Assembly: GCA_025451845.1 (NCBI GenBank)
Contig: JANWJS010000012.1
Span: forward strand, 53,417 to 117,416
Length of the DNA stretch: 64,000 bases
Origin: Steroidobacteraceae bacterium
Lineage (GTDB): Bacteria > Pseudomonadota > Gammaproteobacteria > Steroidobacterales > Steroidobacteraceae
Direction of reading: 5' to 3'
Every line of letters starts with the position of its first letter. The first letter of the stretch is position 1. Position numbers and translations under genes: made by a program. This document shows, piece after piece, positions 1-8,286 of this stretch. The notes under the pieces were generated by a model that was not told where the DNA came from, made no database searches, and saw nothing but the letters and a program-made list of their open reading frames with translations.

Positions 1-164
1 TGCTGCTGCTCGGGCGACAGGCCCTGGAACATCTGCATGAGACCGCCGCCGGCGCCGGAAGCGGGGAAAGTTTGGGCGAGCGCGGTGCCTGCGAGAAGCC
101 AGAAAGCCAGGATGGCAAATATCGGGCCGACAATCAGCCCGAGTCGTCGTCGCATCAAGCGCAT
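1..164 (-). CDS. Polysaccharide export protein, N-terminal fragment (window edge)
   Basis: Only the first 54 codons are in the window; the gene continues past base 1. The ATG at 164 has an AGAAGG ribosome site 7-12 bases upstream. The start of the protein is a clear signal peptide: basic RRRLG, then a hydrophobic run ending in GTALAQ. The mature part reads MQMFQGLSPEQQQ, and an LSPEQQQ stretch is common at the start of Wza/SLBB-type outer-membrane polysaccharide export proteins. With the flippase, polymerase and chain-length genes nearby, it would form the outer-membrane exit for the EPS. The family call rests on this short segment and on context. Confidence 0.55.
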   Translation of the reverse strand, partial: MRLMRRRLGLIVGPIFAILAFWLLAGTALAQTFPASGAGGGLMQMFQGLSPEQQ

Positions 165-706
165 TAGCAACCCTTCTTTACCCAATTCGTCCGGCGGCGC
201 ACGCTCGACCCTCACCCGGCCGTCGGCCGGATTGTCTAGGCCCGTTCGCCCCTGGGCTCGCCGCATGCGAAACGTCAATTCTAGCGGGACAGATCGCGAT
301 TGGGAGCGGAATCTACCGCTGAACGTGCACGGCTGGTCGTCGGATGACGTATTGCCCGCATTTCGTGCCGAGAGTCCCGGTCAAGCGTCGATAGCCGCTT
401 GTCCAAAAATTGCATCCGGCGCGAGCAGCCGCCCCGGTCGGGCGGCCGGAAGCGCCGCACTCTATCGGGTTCCGCGGAGATGCGCTCTATCGGATTCCGT
501 CGGAGAACCTCCTCGGCCACCGCTCAAAGTGGTCAGGCGCGCCGGGATGGAGTCAGCCTGACGAGGAGAGGTCACACGACCCTAACAGCCATGAGACTCT
601 CTCTCTGGAGACCCGCCCAAGCCGCCCTCACAGAGGCAGAGGCGAGTGATGACAGGTGTAGGATACAAGTCGGATTGGGCCGGCAGACGGCTGAGGAGGC
701 TTTGTG
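165..706. other. Divergent intergenic region upstream of the export gene
   Basis: About 540 bases between the leftward export gene and the rightward lipoprotein gene. I see no convincing gene. It contains a hairpin at 428-446 (GCCGCCC, loop CGGTC, GGGCGGC) and a near-exact 21-base direct repeat at 460-506. These make it a likely regulatory region for the export gene, but no clear -35/-10 pair could be assigned. Confidence 0.5.
460..506. repeat. Imperfect tandem 21-22 base direct repeat
   Basis: CTCTATCGGGTTCCGCGGAGA at 460-480 recurs at 485-506 with one substitution and one inserted T. The period is about 25 bases. It lies upstream of the export gene and could be a pair of regulator sites; no protein is assigned. 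Confidence 0.5.
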
Positions 707-1380
707 GTGATATCCCTTAGGAACGTTTCGGTATTGCTGCTCGCATGTCTTATTGGCGCCTGCGGTGGCGGCGAAAGTGGAACCGGCGCAGCACCGCCTT
801 CTCAGGACAAAGTGACTTTCGCCAGCTCGACTACGTTGACGGTGGGCACCACCGCGAATATCGAGCCACAGTGAGCGGCAGTGCGGCCATCACTAGTTGG
901 TCCATCAGCCCGTCCTTGCCGGCCGGTCCTTTACCTAATTCGACCTCCGGCGTCATAGGTGGGACACCGACGGGGGTAGCGCCCGCCACTACCTACACGG
1001 TGACGGCTACATATCAAGGCGGAAGCGCCTCCACGACGCTGTCTATACAAGTTAAGGACGTCGCGCCTGCGATCTCGTACGCCGAAAAAAGCGCGACATT
1101 TGCGGCCACCGCCCCCGCTCCGACCCTGATGCCGGCCAACACCGGCGGCGCGGCGGTAACCTGGTCGGTGAGTCCTGACCTGCCTTCTGGGCTGACTCTC
1201 AACGCCAAGACCGGCGCACCCAGCGGTAAGCCTTCGTCGACAAAGCCTGCGACCTCCTACACGATAACTGCGCAGAATTCCGGCGGCAGCTCCACGTTCT
1301 CTCTGACCCTCTCCGTGGGAACCCTGGTACTCGATCTGGGCAATCAGTGGAATCCAACTGCTGCGGCTGACGGGCACTAG
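707..1380 (+). pseudogene. Lipoprotein signal plus Ig-like domains, 5' part of a frameshifted gene
   Basis: The GTG at 707 has a GAGGAGG site (693-699) 7 bases upstream and opens a lipoprotein signal with lipobox LIGAC. That frame stops at 872-874. Just before the stop, homologous-looking sequence moves to another frame, which runs on as Ig-like repeats (paired motifs such as TWSVSPDLPSGLTLN) to a stop at 1378-1380. Near 1340, inside CTGGGC, the frame shifts back to that of the next segment. Removing one G there joins VLDLAISGIQLL to the downstream frame. So the N-terminal third needs two opposite one-base corrections. This may be a real lesion or two sequencing errors. Confidence 0.6.
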
Positions 1381-1381
1381 G

Positions 1382-3172
1382 GTGCTCAGCTACGATTCGG
1401 CACACTTCTGGACCTTGTGGGACTACACCAGTGGTAACGAGATCGCCAGCGGCCTCGCCTCGTGCATTCCATCGGAATGCAATCCTCTCGTTGATCTCGA
1501 GGGCGAGACCCTTGCAGTCGAGACCTCGGCGGGACTCGAGGTGTACTCTGCAACCGACGGGTCGCTCTCCACGCTAATCACGTCCCCGGCCACGTGGTGG
1601 GAAGTCGCCACGGATGGCAGTTATATCTGCGGGGGCGGCACAGCCGGCCTGACCGTCTGGTCGGCTAGCGGCGCTGTCATCGCGTCACTGCCGGGAGACT
1701 ACTCCCACGCCCAGGCGTTCGCCGCTCCCGGACAGATTCAGGTGGCTGCAGGGCCGGCGGGAGCGAATGTCATCCAGACGGTGATGCTGCCATCCGGCAC
1801 GGCTACGGTGAGCGCTGCCTTCCAGGGCCAATTCAACTCGTGGTTTCGCGATGGCGCGCGATTCCTCACCAATACCGGAGCTACGGTTTGGATTTATTCC
1901 AGCAGCGCGGTGCAGCAGGACATCATCTCGTTCGCGGGCGGCATTAAGGATCTGGGGGGAGAGGGCACCTGGTTCTGGAACTGCGAGCAATCCTGCCACG
2001 AGCTGGATGTGTATAAAGTGGGCGCGAGCAGCAGCGCGACGGCGGCCTACCCCGTCGCGACGGACACCTCGATCCTGCCCTCAGGTCCGACGATCGGTCT
2101 GCTTGCAAGTGGAAACGGCACGGGTGTCATGGTTGATTTGTGCGGCTCCAGTCCGGTCGCCACCAATTTCACCACGCCGGTTCCCGTCTTGTCGGCGTAC
2201 GCGGCAACGTCCGCGTCCCAATGGGTGGTGGGAAACGGCGACGCCGCCCTTCTGGATGGGGCAAGCCTCGGCGGTGCGCCGCGCTACTTCGGGTACGGTC
2301 GCGCCTTGAGCATTGCCGGTAGCGACCAGAGATTGGCGCTGGCGGCTGCCTCGGGACAGATTTTCGATGGCGGCACGCTCGCTCAGGAGGGCACCATCGG
2401 CTTTCCGGCAACCGAAATCGCTCTATCATCTGACGGCAGCGTACTCGCCGCGGCGGGGGATCTGGAAGACGACCAGTATGCACCGATAGTGGCGCTCAAC
2501 GTGTACTCGCTCCCGTCCGGCACCCGGAAGTACACCTGGCCTTATACAGTTGGAAGTCCGCCGTACCTCGAGGATTTCACACTTTCGGCTTCAGGCACGA
2601 CGATCGCCCAGGTGATCTACGATCCCACGAACACTAGCCTGTGTACACGGCAGGTGACCGCCGCCAGCGGTGGTTCCGTTCTGTGGTCCGACTCCCTCTG
2701 TTCCAATTTCAACATATCAGACGACATATTCCCGATCCGCCTCTCGCCTGATGGGACGTGGGTGGCCGTTTCGCAAGCCGACACGAGCTCGTACACGACG
2801 AATCTCTACCACAACGGATTGCTGGTCACCGCGGTATCAGGTTGGGTGGTGGGATGGCTCGATGCCACTCACATCCTCGTGAACAACTACACCCTGCGCA
2901 GCGCGGCTACCGGCGGGACCAACGAATACGTGAACAGTACGGTGTATGACACCAGCGGCACGAAGGTCACGGATCTGCCGATTCCCGTCGAATTGAAGGC
3001 GCTGCAGGTCGTGAGCACTGGCTCCATATACGATCCGGGCTCCAATGCGATTTATTCGACGACGACCGGAGCGGCCACTTGGACGGGCTCGCGGTCGACT
3101 GGCGTCGGCGCGGTGGCCGGAGCGAACGTCGTCGCCGTATACGGCACGCAGGCAATCGCGGTTCCCTATTGA
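1382..3172 (+). CDS. Secreted beta-propeller-like protein, C-terminal part of a frameshifted lipoprotein gene
   Basis: A 596-residue open frame from a GTG that is probably not a true start: the same frame continues upstream as GIQLLRLTGTRVLSYD, and the signal peptide is encoded at 707. The protein is rich in Gly, Ser, Thr and Ala, with recurring blocks of the type ALSSDGSVLAAAGD followed by short hydrophobic strands. This resembles WD40/YVTN-like propeller repeats. No catalytic motif is visible. It lies between the export gene and a beta-helix gene at the edge of the EPS locus, so a surface or matrix role is plausible but not shown. Confidence 0.6.
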   Translation: MLSYDSAHFWTLWDYTSGNEIASGLASCIPSECNPLVDLEGETLAVETSAGLEVYSATDGSLSTLITSPATWWEVATDGSYICGGGTAGLTVWSASGAVIASLPGDYSHAQAFAAPGQIQVAAGPAGANVIQTVMLPSGTATVSAAFQGQFNSWFRDGARFLTNTGATVWIYSSSAVQQDIISFAGGIKDLGGEGTWFWNCEQSCHELDVYKVGASSSATAAYPVATDTSILPSGPTIGLLASGNGTGVMVDLCGSSPVATNFTTPVPVLSAYAATSASQWVVGNGDAALLDGASLGGAPRYFGYGRALSIAGSDQRLALAAASGQIFDGGTLAQEGTIGFPATEIALSSDGSVLAAAGDLEDDQYAPIVALNVYSLPSGTRKYTWPYTVGSPPYLEDFTLSASGTTIAQVIYDPTNTSLCTRQVTAASGGSVLWSDSLCSNFNISDDIFPIRLSPDGTWVAVSQADTSSYTTNLYHNGLLVTAVSGWVVGWLDATHILVNNYTLRSAATGGTNEYVNSTVYDTSGTKVTDLPIPVELKALQVVSTGSIYDPGSNAIYSTTTGAATWTGSRSTGVGAVAGANVVAVYGTQAIAVPY

Positions 3173-3251
3173 TGGCGGTCGCGGGCCGCTGCCATGTATG
3201 AGCGGCCTGCCGCGCCGTCAGCGGGCGCAGAGATTCCTCCTTCCGTTTTGG

Positions 3252-4898
3252 TCATGGATGATCGAGAAAGAATGCACTCGACGCGTTCGGATTATCTGTT
3301 TCGCTGACATTATCGCGAAGGACGCCGCCACCGGCGCCCTGTCGCACCATACCAAGGCACGGGGAGTGATTGGAAAATGCGTTCGCGAACCGGTTATCCG
3401 CAATCGTGGAGTCAGCCATGAATTGGATCGCCGCCTCTCGACCCCCGCTCAATGCCCAATCCTCCACCCGATTGCCCACGATAGTCGCATGTGGCACGGC
3501 AACATAGATTCCGCTGGAGTGGGTCGATCTGACGACATTGCCGGATATGACGACACCTCCCGGTGGGTCGCTGCTCACGCCGATTCCGACTCCGCCGCAC
3601 ATTTCCACGTGATTGCCACTAATGGTGCCGGCGCGCATGTTCCGCCCGGGAATGATCGACCCTACATTCAACGCGATCTGCCCCGAATACGGGGAAAGCC
3701 CGCCGTTGTAGATCACATTGTGGCTTACATCGTAGCGAAAGCATGCCTCCACCTTGATCGGGCTCTCGTAATCCGAAGCATGGTTACCGAGAATTCGGAT
3801 GGCAGCACATCCATACGCCTTGAGCCCCCGGACTGACCGCGGCGGCACGACGCCTCGCGCCGCCTCCAGTGCACGCTGTCCGTGCAGCGAGTTATTGGCC
3901 ATGAGCCCGTAGTCGACCCGAGTAACATTGCAGCCGAAATGCGATCCTTCGATGAAGTTATCGATGAAGTGACCGAACCGGGCATCCTGAACGTCACAAC
4001 AATCGAACTTGCTCACGCCACCGACGAACCTGCACTCACGAACGAGGGCATCGATGACCGTGAAGATCTCGACCGGGCAGGTCAGGCGTCCGGCATGCGT
4101 GAAATTTTGGAACTCGCAGTGCTCTACCACGACCCGCTCGAAACCGGAGACCCGGATCGCCTGCCCGGTATCGATGTCGAAAGTGCACTCCGTTCCGTCG
4201 AAAATCCCATTACGACACTCGAAACGCGGCAGAAACGCCGTCTGGTCGTATGCGAGCGCAGCAGTGGGGTCGCCTCCTTTGGCGTAGTCGATCTGCAGCG
4301 GCGTACCGAATTCGAGAGTATTTCCCGACACGGCAACGATCCGGGTCCACGATGGTGGATAGGATGATGCGTCGTGCTGCGGAAAATCATTGAGCGAGAG
4401 CCGAAGCCATTGCCCGGCCTGGAATCCAGACACGCTCCCTACGTCGACGGCACGGCGACCCTGCATCGCGCCACTTAGTACTACGGCTCGCGCCGTCGGT
4501 GCCGGCGTATCGCGCACGAAAAGCTGCGTATCGCCTACGGGCTTGATCGTTGCGTGCTGCATGTCGATTACCGTCGCACGCGCAATAGGGACTGACATAT
4601 GCACGGCATAGATACACTCGGGCCCGCCGCCGAGGACTCGATGCCCGGTCAATACGGCGGCTCGCCACGCGGCCGAGTCATCGGCACTTCCATCTCCCCG
4701 CGCACCATACCGGCGCACATCGCCGGGCGGATACGACGGGTCCACCTTGGCAATGCCCGCGGCGCGCTCCAGGGAGGTCGCTGCGGCGAAATTCCACGAA
4801 CGCGCCGTTCCCTCCTTGGGCTCGATCGGCTCCGCATGCGTTTGCGGATCAAGAGCGGCAAAACCGAGAGCTGCCGCTATCGCCTCGCGTCGTTGCAT
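3252..4898 (-). CDS. Right-handed parallel beta-helix protein (pectate lyase 3-like)
   Basis: 548 residues from an ATG with AGGAG 6 bases upstream. The N-terminus MQRREAIAAALGFAAL is a short, possibly Tat-like or weak signal. Residues about 60-100 hold VRRYGARGDGSADDSAAWRA, the hallmark opening of the Pectate_lyase_3 beta-helix domain. Later residues repeat short strands of the type ISGNHVEMCGGVGIGV and IVGNRVEDWALSGG, typical of beta-helix rungs. Such proteins bind, cut or epimerise polysaccharides; near an EPS locus, a lyase or polymer-modifying role is inferred. The remnant at 5281-6162 is a paralogue carrying an extra C-terminal domain that this one lacks. Confidence 0.75.
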   Translation of the reverse strand: MQRREAIAAALGFAALDPQTHAEPIEPKEGTARSWNFAAATSLERAAGIAKVDPSYPPGDVRRYGARGDGSADDSAAWRAAVLTGHRVLGGGPECIYAVHMSVPIARATVIDMQHATIKPVGDTQLFVRDTPAPTARAVVLSGAMQGRRAVDVGSVSGFQAGQWLRLSLNDFPQHDASSYPPSWTRIVAVSGNTLEFGTPLQIDYAKGGDPTAALAYDQTAFLPRFECRNGIFDGTECTFDIDTGQAIRVSGFERVVVEHCEFQNFTHAGRLTCPVEIFTVIDALVRECRFVGGVSKFDCCDVQDARFGHFIDNFIEGSHFGCNVTRVDYGLMANNSLHGQRALEAARGVVPPRSVRGLKAYGCAAIRILGNHASDYESPIKVEACFRYDVSHNVIYNGGLSPYSGQIALNVGSIIPGRNMRAGTISGNHVEMCGGVGIGVSSDPPGGVVISGNVVRSTHSSGIYVAVPHATIVGNRVEDWALSGGREAAIQFMADSTIADNRFANAFSNHSPCLGMVRQGAGGGVLRDNVSETDNPNASSAFFLDHP

Positions 4899-5059
4899 CT
4901 GAACTCCTCACTGCGGCCACCTTGGAAGAAGAACGCCGCTAATTGGCGCCAAGCCCCTGCGACATAGCTTAGATCAGAAATGACTCCCGGTGATGCGTCG
5001 ATACAAATGGCTCGCGCCGCGCGCAACACTCTCTGCCAAAGCCGCCCGCTGCGCTCGAG

Positions 5060-5250
5060 TCGGACACTCGGTAGTTTCAAGGCCGACCAAACGGCGGCCG
5101 CCTTGCAGAAGGCGTAGGTAAGCACGACAGCGGGCGCTCCGATTCTGGCGCGCCAGCAGGCCGCCCATGAGGCTGCCAAAAGACGACGCACCCAGGAAGG
5201 TCATCGCGCTATAGCCCAGTTGGGACGCCAGCCCGCGACAGTATTTCACG
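5060..5250 (-). pseudogene. Decayed C-terminal end of an MFS transporter
   Basis: On the minus strand, AMTFLGASSFGSLMGGLLAR (about 5150-5210) in one frame is followed in another frame by RIGAPAVVLTYAFCKAAAVW and LKLPSVR (about 5060-5146). Joined, they resemble the last two membrane helices of an MFS_3-type transporter (pattern GS-L-GG-LA-RIGAP ... LP-R). There is no start, an internal frameshift and no upstream body, so it is a relic. The rest of 4899-5280 shows no other gene; 4899-4960 should contain the promoter of the beta-helix gene. Confidence 0.45.
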
Positions 5251-5280
5251 GAAACCGAACCTATGGTTTATCGGTAAGCG

Positions 5281-6162
5281 AGCCCGGACCATCCTCGGCC
5301 CCGCGGCGTGAAATATACTCTCTGCGGGACAGCTATTTTCTCTGGCAACAGCCTCGATGACTATACCAGCCCAGTAAGAGTCGATCAGGGATTCCGCGTT
5401 ATATGTTCCGCTAGCTCAATACGTAACGCAGGCTGGGAATCAGGTACAAACACTACTGATGCGGCGATAGAACTCACTGCGACAACCCTTTCCAATATGT
5501 ATGGAATGATGGTTCAGGGAAACGTCATCGAGAGCTCGGGCGGAGCAGGAATCATCATCGACAACGGAAGTTCCACCGCTTTGGTACGCGCGACCGTTTG
5601 CGCCAATTACATACGACGAACCAATGCGCAAGGGATTTATGTCAGAAACCAGGATGTTACAGTGACAGGTAATATCATCGAAGATTGGGACTTATCGAAC
5701 GGAGGGGTTGCTGCAATCGACTACCCGCAAGGCGCGACAATCAACGAAAATGCTTTCTTCCATTCCATCAATATAACGAAGCCTTGCATAGCGGTCAGCC
5801 TCGTCTCAGCATACAAGTACACATTCCGAGATAACAGGAGTCCATCCGGAAACCCAATTTTCAGCAGCGGGAATCTGGTAGAGAACGCCGGTTCCGCAAC
5901 CATTGCATCCGGCTCGACCTCGATAACGGTCACCCATGGCCTGTTGCGAGCCCCCAGTGCTGATGAGTTGACCATAACGGCGACTGCCCAGACCACGTCG
6001 AACGTGAGTTGGTGGTGGGTGAGCGGAATCTCTGCCACACAGTTTGCCTTGAACGTCTGGGGCCAACCCGGGCGCGGGCGGCTTCCAGTTCGCCTGGAGG
6101 GGATCTTTGAAGATGCCGTTTACCGCTTGATCGGTAATTTGCCAAAATCGCCTGGACTTTAG
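5281..6162 (+). pseudogene. 5'-truncated beta-helix paralogue with phage-tail-like C-terminal domain
   Basis: From about 5290 the frame matches the C-terminal half of the 3252-4898 product: RGVKYTLCGTAIFSGN against RGLKAYGCAAIRILGN, and DDYTSPVRV against SDYESPIKV. An in-frame TAA at 5275-5277 and missing N-terminal rungs show the 5' half is gone. The GTG at 5308 is only a nominal start. After the rungs comes SGSTSITVTHGLLRAPSADE ... WWWVSGISATQFALNV, a beta-sandwich motif seen at the ends of phage tail spikes and secreted beta-helix proteins. Near 6058 an extra base breaks the frame; the expected NPGAGGFQFAWRGSL continues in the next frame to a TGA at 6128-6130. Base composition is visibly more AT-rich than the surrounding genes. 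Confidence 0.65.
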
Positions 6163-6324
6163 CGGGCAGCGGCTGGCGGGAGTCATAAGTTGAGGCCTGA
6201 ACCATGAGGGATTGCGGCATAGTTTAGCATTCCAGTGATTTATCACGCTGCATGAGCGCCGCTGTCCAGACCTGCGCATGACCCAACCAGCCCTCGCCCC
6301 GGCGATAACGCGAGGATCGCTCGG

Positions 6325-7074
6325 CTACACACGCCTCACCGAGAGAAGAAAGCTGTCTCGACGAATCTCGCGGATCAACAAGGCCCGCAGGGGGATAGCC
6401 ACGTGCTCTCTCTCACCATCGATTTTTTGAATCACATCGAGGCCACATTCTTCAAAAAGGCGGCACCATTCCTTCTGCGATCGGAACCTCACTCCCACAC
6501 CGAACGTATTCGCATTGAAAGACGCGATCAGCTTGCTGACCATCTTTCCAACTCTCGACAGGAATCTGCTTCTGGTGATCTCGAATATGATCCTTCCGCT
6601 GAGACCCATGAAGAGTGACTCGTAGATATATTCGTGTACGAAAATATACTTGCAATTCCCCATCCAGACGGACAGTGCTTTTTTTTGCAGGTTTCTCGTT
6701 TCAGCATCGCCGTTGCCGATCAAGTGATGCAGGATCAAATTGAAACATACTACGAACTCGTCTCCGACGATTTCCGGAGACAGAGCATCACCCACAGTAG
6801 CCTGGATTCTGTGATCGCGCAGTCGCAGGCATGCATCGACTGACGTTTCATCGGAATCGATGACCCGAACCCGCAACGCCGAACGGCTCACCAATTCCCT
6901 GGCGAAATAGCCGATCCCACCGCCGACGTCGACGACCATCGATCCGTCGGGAACGTTCAACGGATCGGTGATTCGCTTGAAGTGATCGACCTGACTTTTG
7001 GCGAAGCAATCGACGTAAAAGGCCGCTATTTGGTGCTGTTCGAGTTTCCTTTGCTGGTCCGGTTCGTTCTGCAT
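6325..7074 (-). CDS. Class I SAM-dependent methyltransferase
   Basis: 249 residues; ATG at 7074 with a GAGG about 10 bases upstream. Motif I, VVDVGGGIGYFA, at about residues 47-58, is the SAM-binding loop, followed by an acidic VIDSDE (motif II) and FNLILHHLIG (motif IV region). No signal peptide or membrane segment. It is the last gene of the leftward EPS operon, about 30 bases after the GT4 gene, so the substrate is probably an EPS sugar or a lipid-linked intermediate. Codon use is more AT-rich than in the core operon genes, suggesting a later addition. The methylated position is unknown. Confidence 0.8.
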   Translation of the reverse strand: MQNEPDQQRKLEQHQIAAFYVDCFAKSQVDHFKRITDPLNVPDGSMVVDVGGGIGYFARELVSRSALRVRVIDSDETSVDACLRLRDHRIQATVGDALSPEIVGDEFVVCFNLILHHLIGNGDAETRNLQKKALSVWMGNCKYIFVHEYIYESLFMGLSGRIIFEITRSRFLSRVGKMVSKLIASFNANTFGVGVRFRSQKEWCRLFEECGLDVIQKIDGEREHVAIPLRALLIREIRRDSFLLSVRRV

Positions 7075-7104
7075 TGATGATGAACCTCGGAAACTGAGTT
7101 CGAG

Positions 7105-8286
7105 TCAGTCGCGGGCTCGCGCCAGGGCTATCACATCGTCAGCCATCGACCGCGCGATATTCGCACGCGAGTACTTCGCGACGAATGCGGGGCGCAAGCT
7201 TTCTCTGATGTCGAGCGCCCGGAACGCACGAACGCCTGCGGACACATTGCATGGAGGAAATACGGCGGCATTGTCGACCTCCTCCGTGATGAATTTTGCG
7301 GCATATCCTGCAGCACCGGCAAGCACCGGCTTGCCGAGGGCCGCGTACTCAAATATTTTCGACGGCAGCACTCGCTCGAGCGCCCGATGGGATCCCAGAT
7401 GCAGGAACAGCACATCGGCCCGGCGATATGCCTCGAGTAGTGCGCCTCGAGTCATCGGCGGCTCGATCATGACGTTGTCGAGCCCTGCCCTCTTCAGGGC
7501 CGATTCGAGAGCCGCGCGCCGCGCCCCGTCACCGACCACGACGAACCGGGCGCTCCCGCGCAGTGCCCGCGCCAAACCCGGGAGCACGTCATGGAGCCCT
7601 TGTCCCTCACCGATATTGCCGGCGTAGAGGATGATGGCCTCCTCGTTGGTCTTGGATGCCGGCTGGACGGGCTTCTGGGCGAGAAATTCGTCATCGATTC
7701 CGTTGGTAAACCAGGCGAGAGAGGTACCCGCATAGCGCGAATGGAAGTATTGCTCGAACCCGCGCGAGACGAGATTGATCCGATCGGCACGCCTGAACGT
7801 CCAGCGTTCCACGGGGGAAAAGAATCGGCGCGCCAGCCAAGCCAGGGGCTTCGGCAGCACGTCCCCGATGGTATCGACGAAGAGATCGCGGATGTCCAGA
7901 TACAAAACCGCGCGCTTGCGGCGTGCGATGCACGCTCCAAGGCAGGCCGTCATCAACCGGGATGATGTGGCAAACACGATGTCGTAGTGCCTGTCGCGTA
8001 CCAACCGCAGGACGCTCCATGAGAACTTGAGGAAGGCCCGCGACTGACCCGCCATATCACTTCGGTGTGGCGGTAACTTGATGCGGTGTATTTCGACGCC
8101 TGCATCGATCTCGATTTCAGCCGCTTGCTGGGTAAAGGTGCGATACCGGTTCGGGAGTGTCGTAATGACGTCGATCTGCGTACCGGGAGGCGAGCGCTCC
8201 CGCAAGGCGGTAACGAAGGCTGTGGTGCGAAACGAGCCTGCGGAAAGGTCGGGCCGGTAATAGAAGCTCAGCACCAGGATTCTCAA
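7105..8286 (-). CDS. Glycosyltransferase family 4 (WbuB-like)
   Basis: 393 residues from the TTG at 8286. This start is chosen because GGGGAGGAG lies just upstream and the TTG overlaps the stop of the preceding gene as TTGA. Longer in-frame starts would run deep into that gene. The N-terminal Rossmann domain opens ILVLSFYYRPDLSAGS, typical of GT4 enzymes of the WbuB type. The C-terminal domain has AIILYAGNIGEGQGL and EAYRRADVLFLHLGS, with the ERVLPSKIFEYAALGKPVLA motif holding the conserved Glu that binds the nucleotide sugar. It should add one sugar to the lipid-linked EPS repeat in the cytoplasm. Donor and linkage cannot be read from sequence. Confidence 0.85.
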   Translation of the reverse strand: MRILVLSFYYRPDLSAGSFRTTAFVTALRERSPPGTQIDVITTLPNRYRTFTQQAAEIEIDAGVEIHRIKLPPHRSDMAGQSRAFLKFSWSVLRLVRDRHYDIVFATSSRLMTACLGACIARRKRAVLYLDIRDLFVDTIGDVLPKPLAWLARRFFSPVERWTFRRADRINLVSRGFEQYFHSRYAGTSLAWFTNGIDDEFLAQKPVQPASKTNEEAIILYAGNIGEGQGLHDVLPGLARALRGSARFVVVGDGARRAALESALKRAGLDNVMIEPPMTRGALLEAYRRADVLFLHLGSHRALERVLPSKIFEYAALGKPVLAGAAGYAAKFITEEVDNAAVFPPCNVSAGVRAFRALDIRESLRPAFVAKYSRANIARSMADDVIALARARD

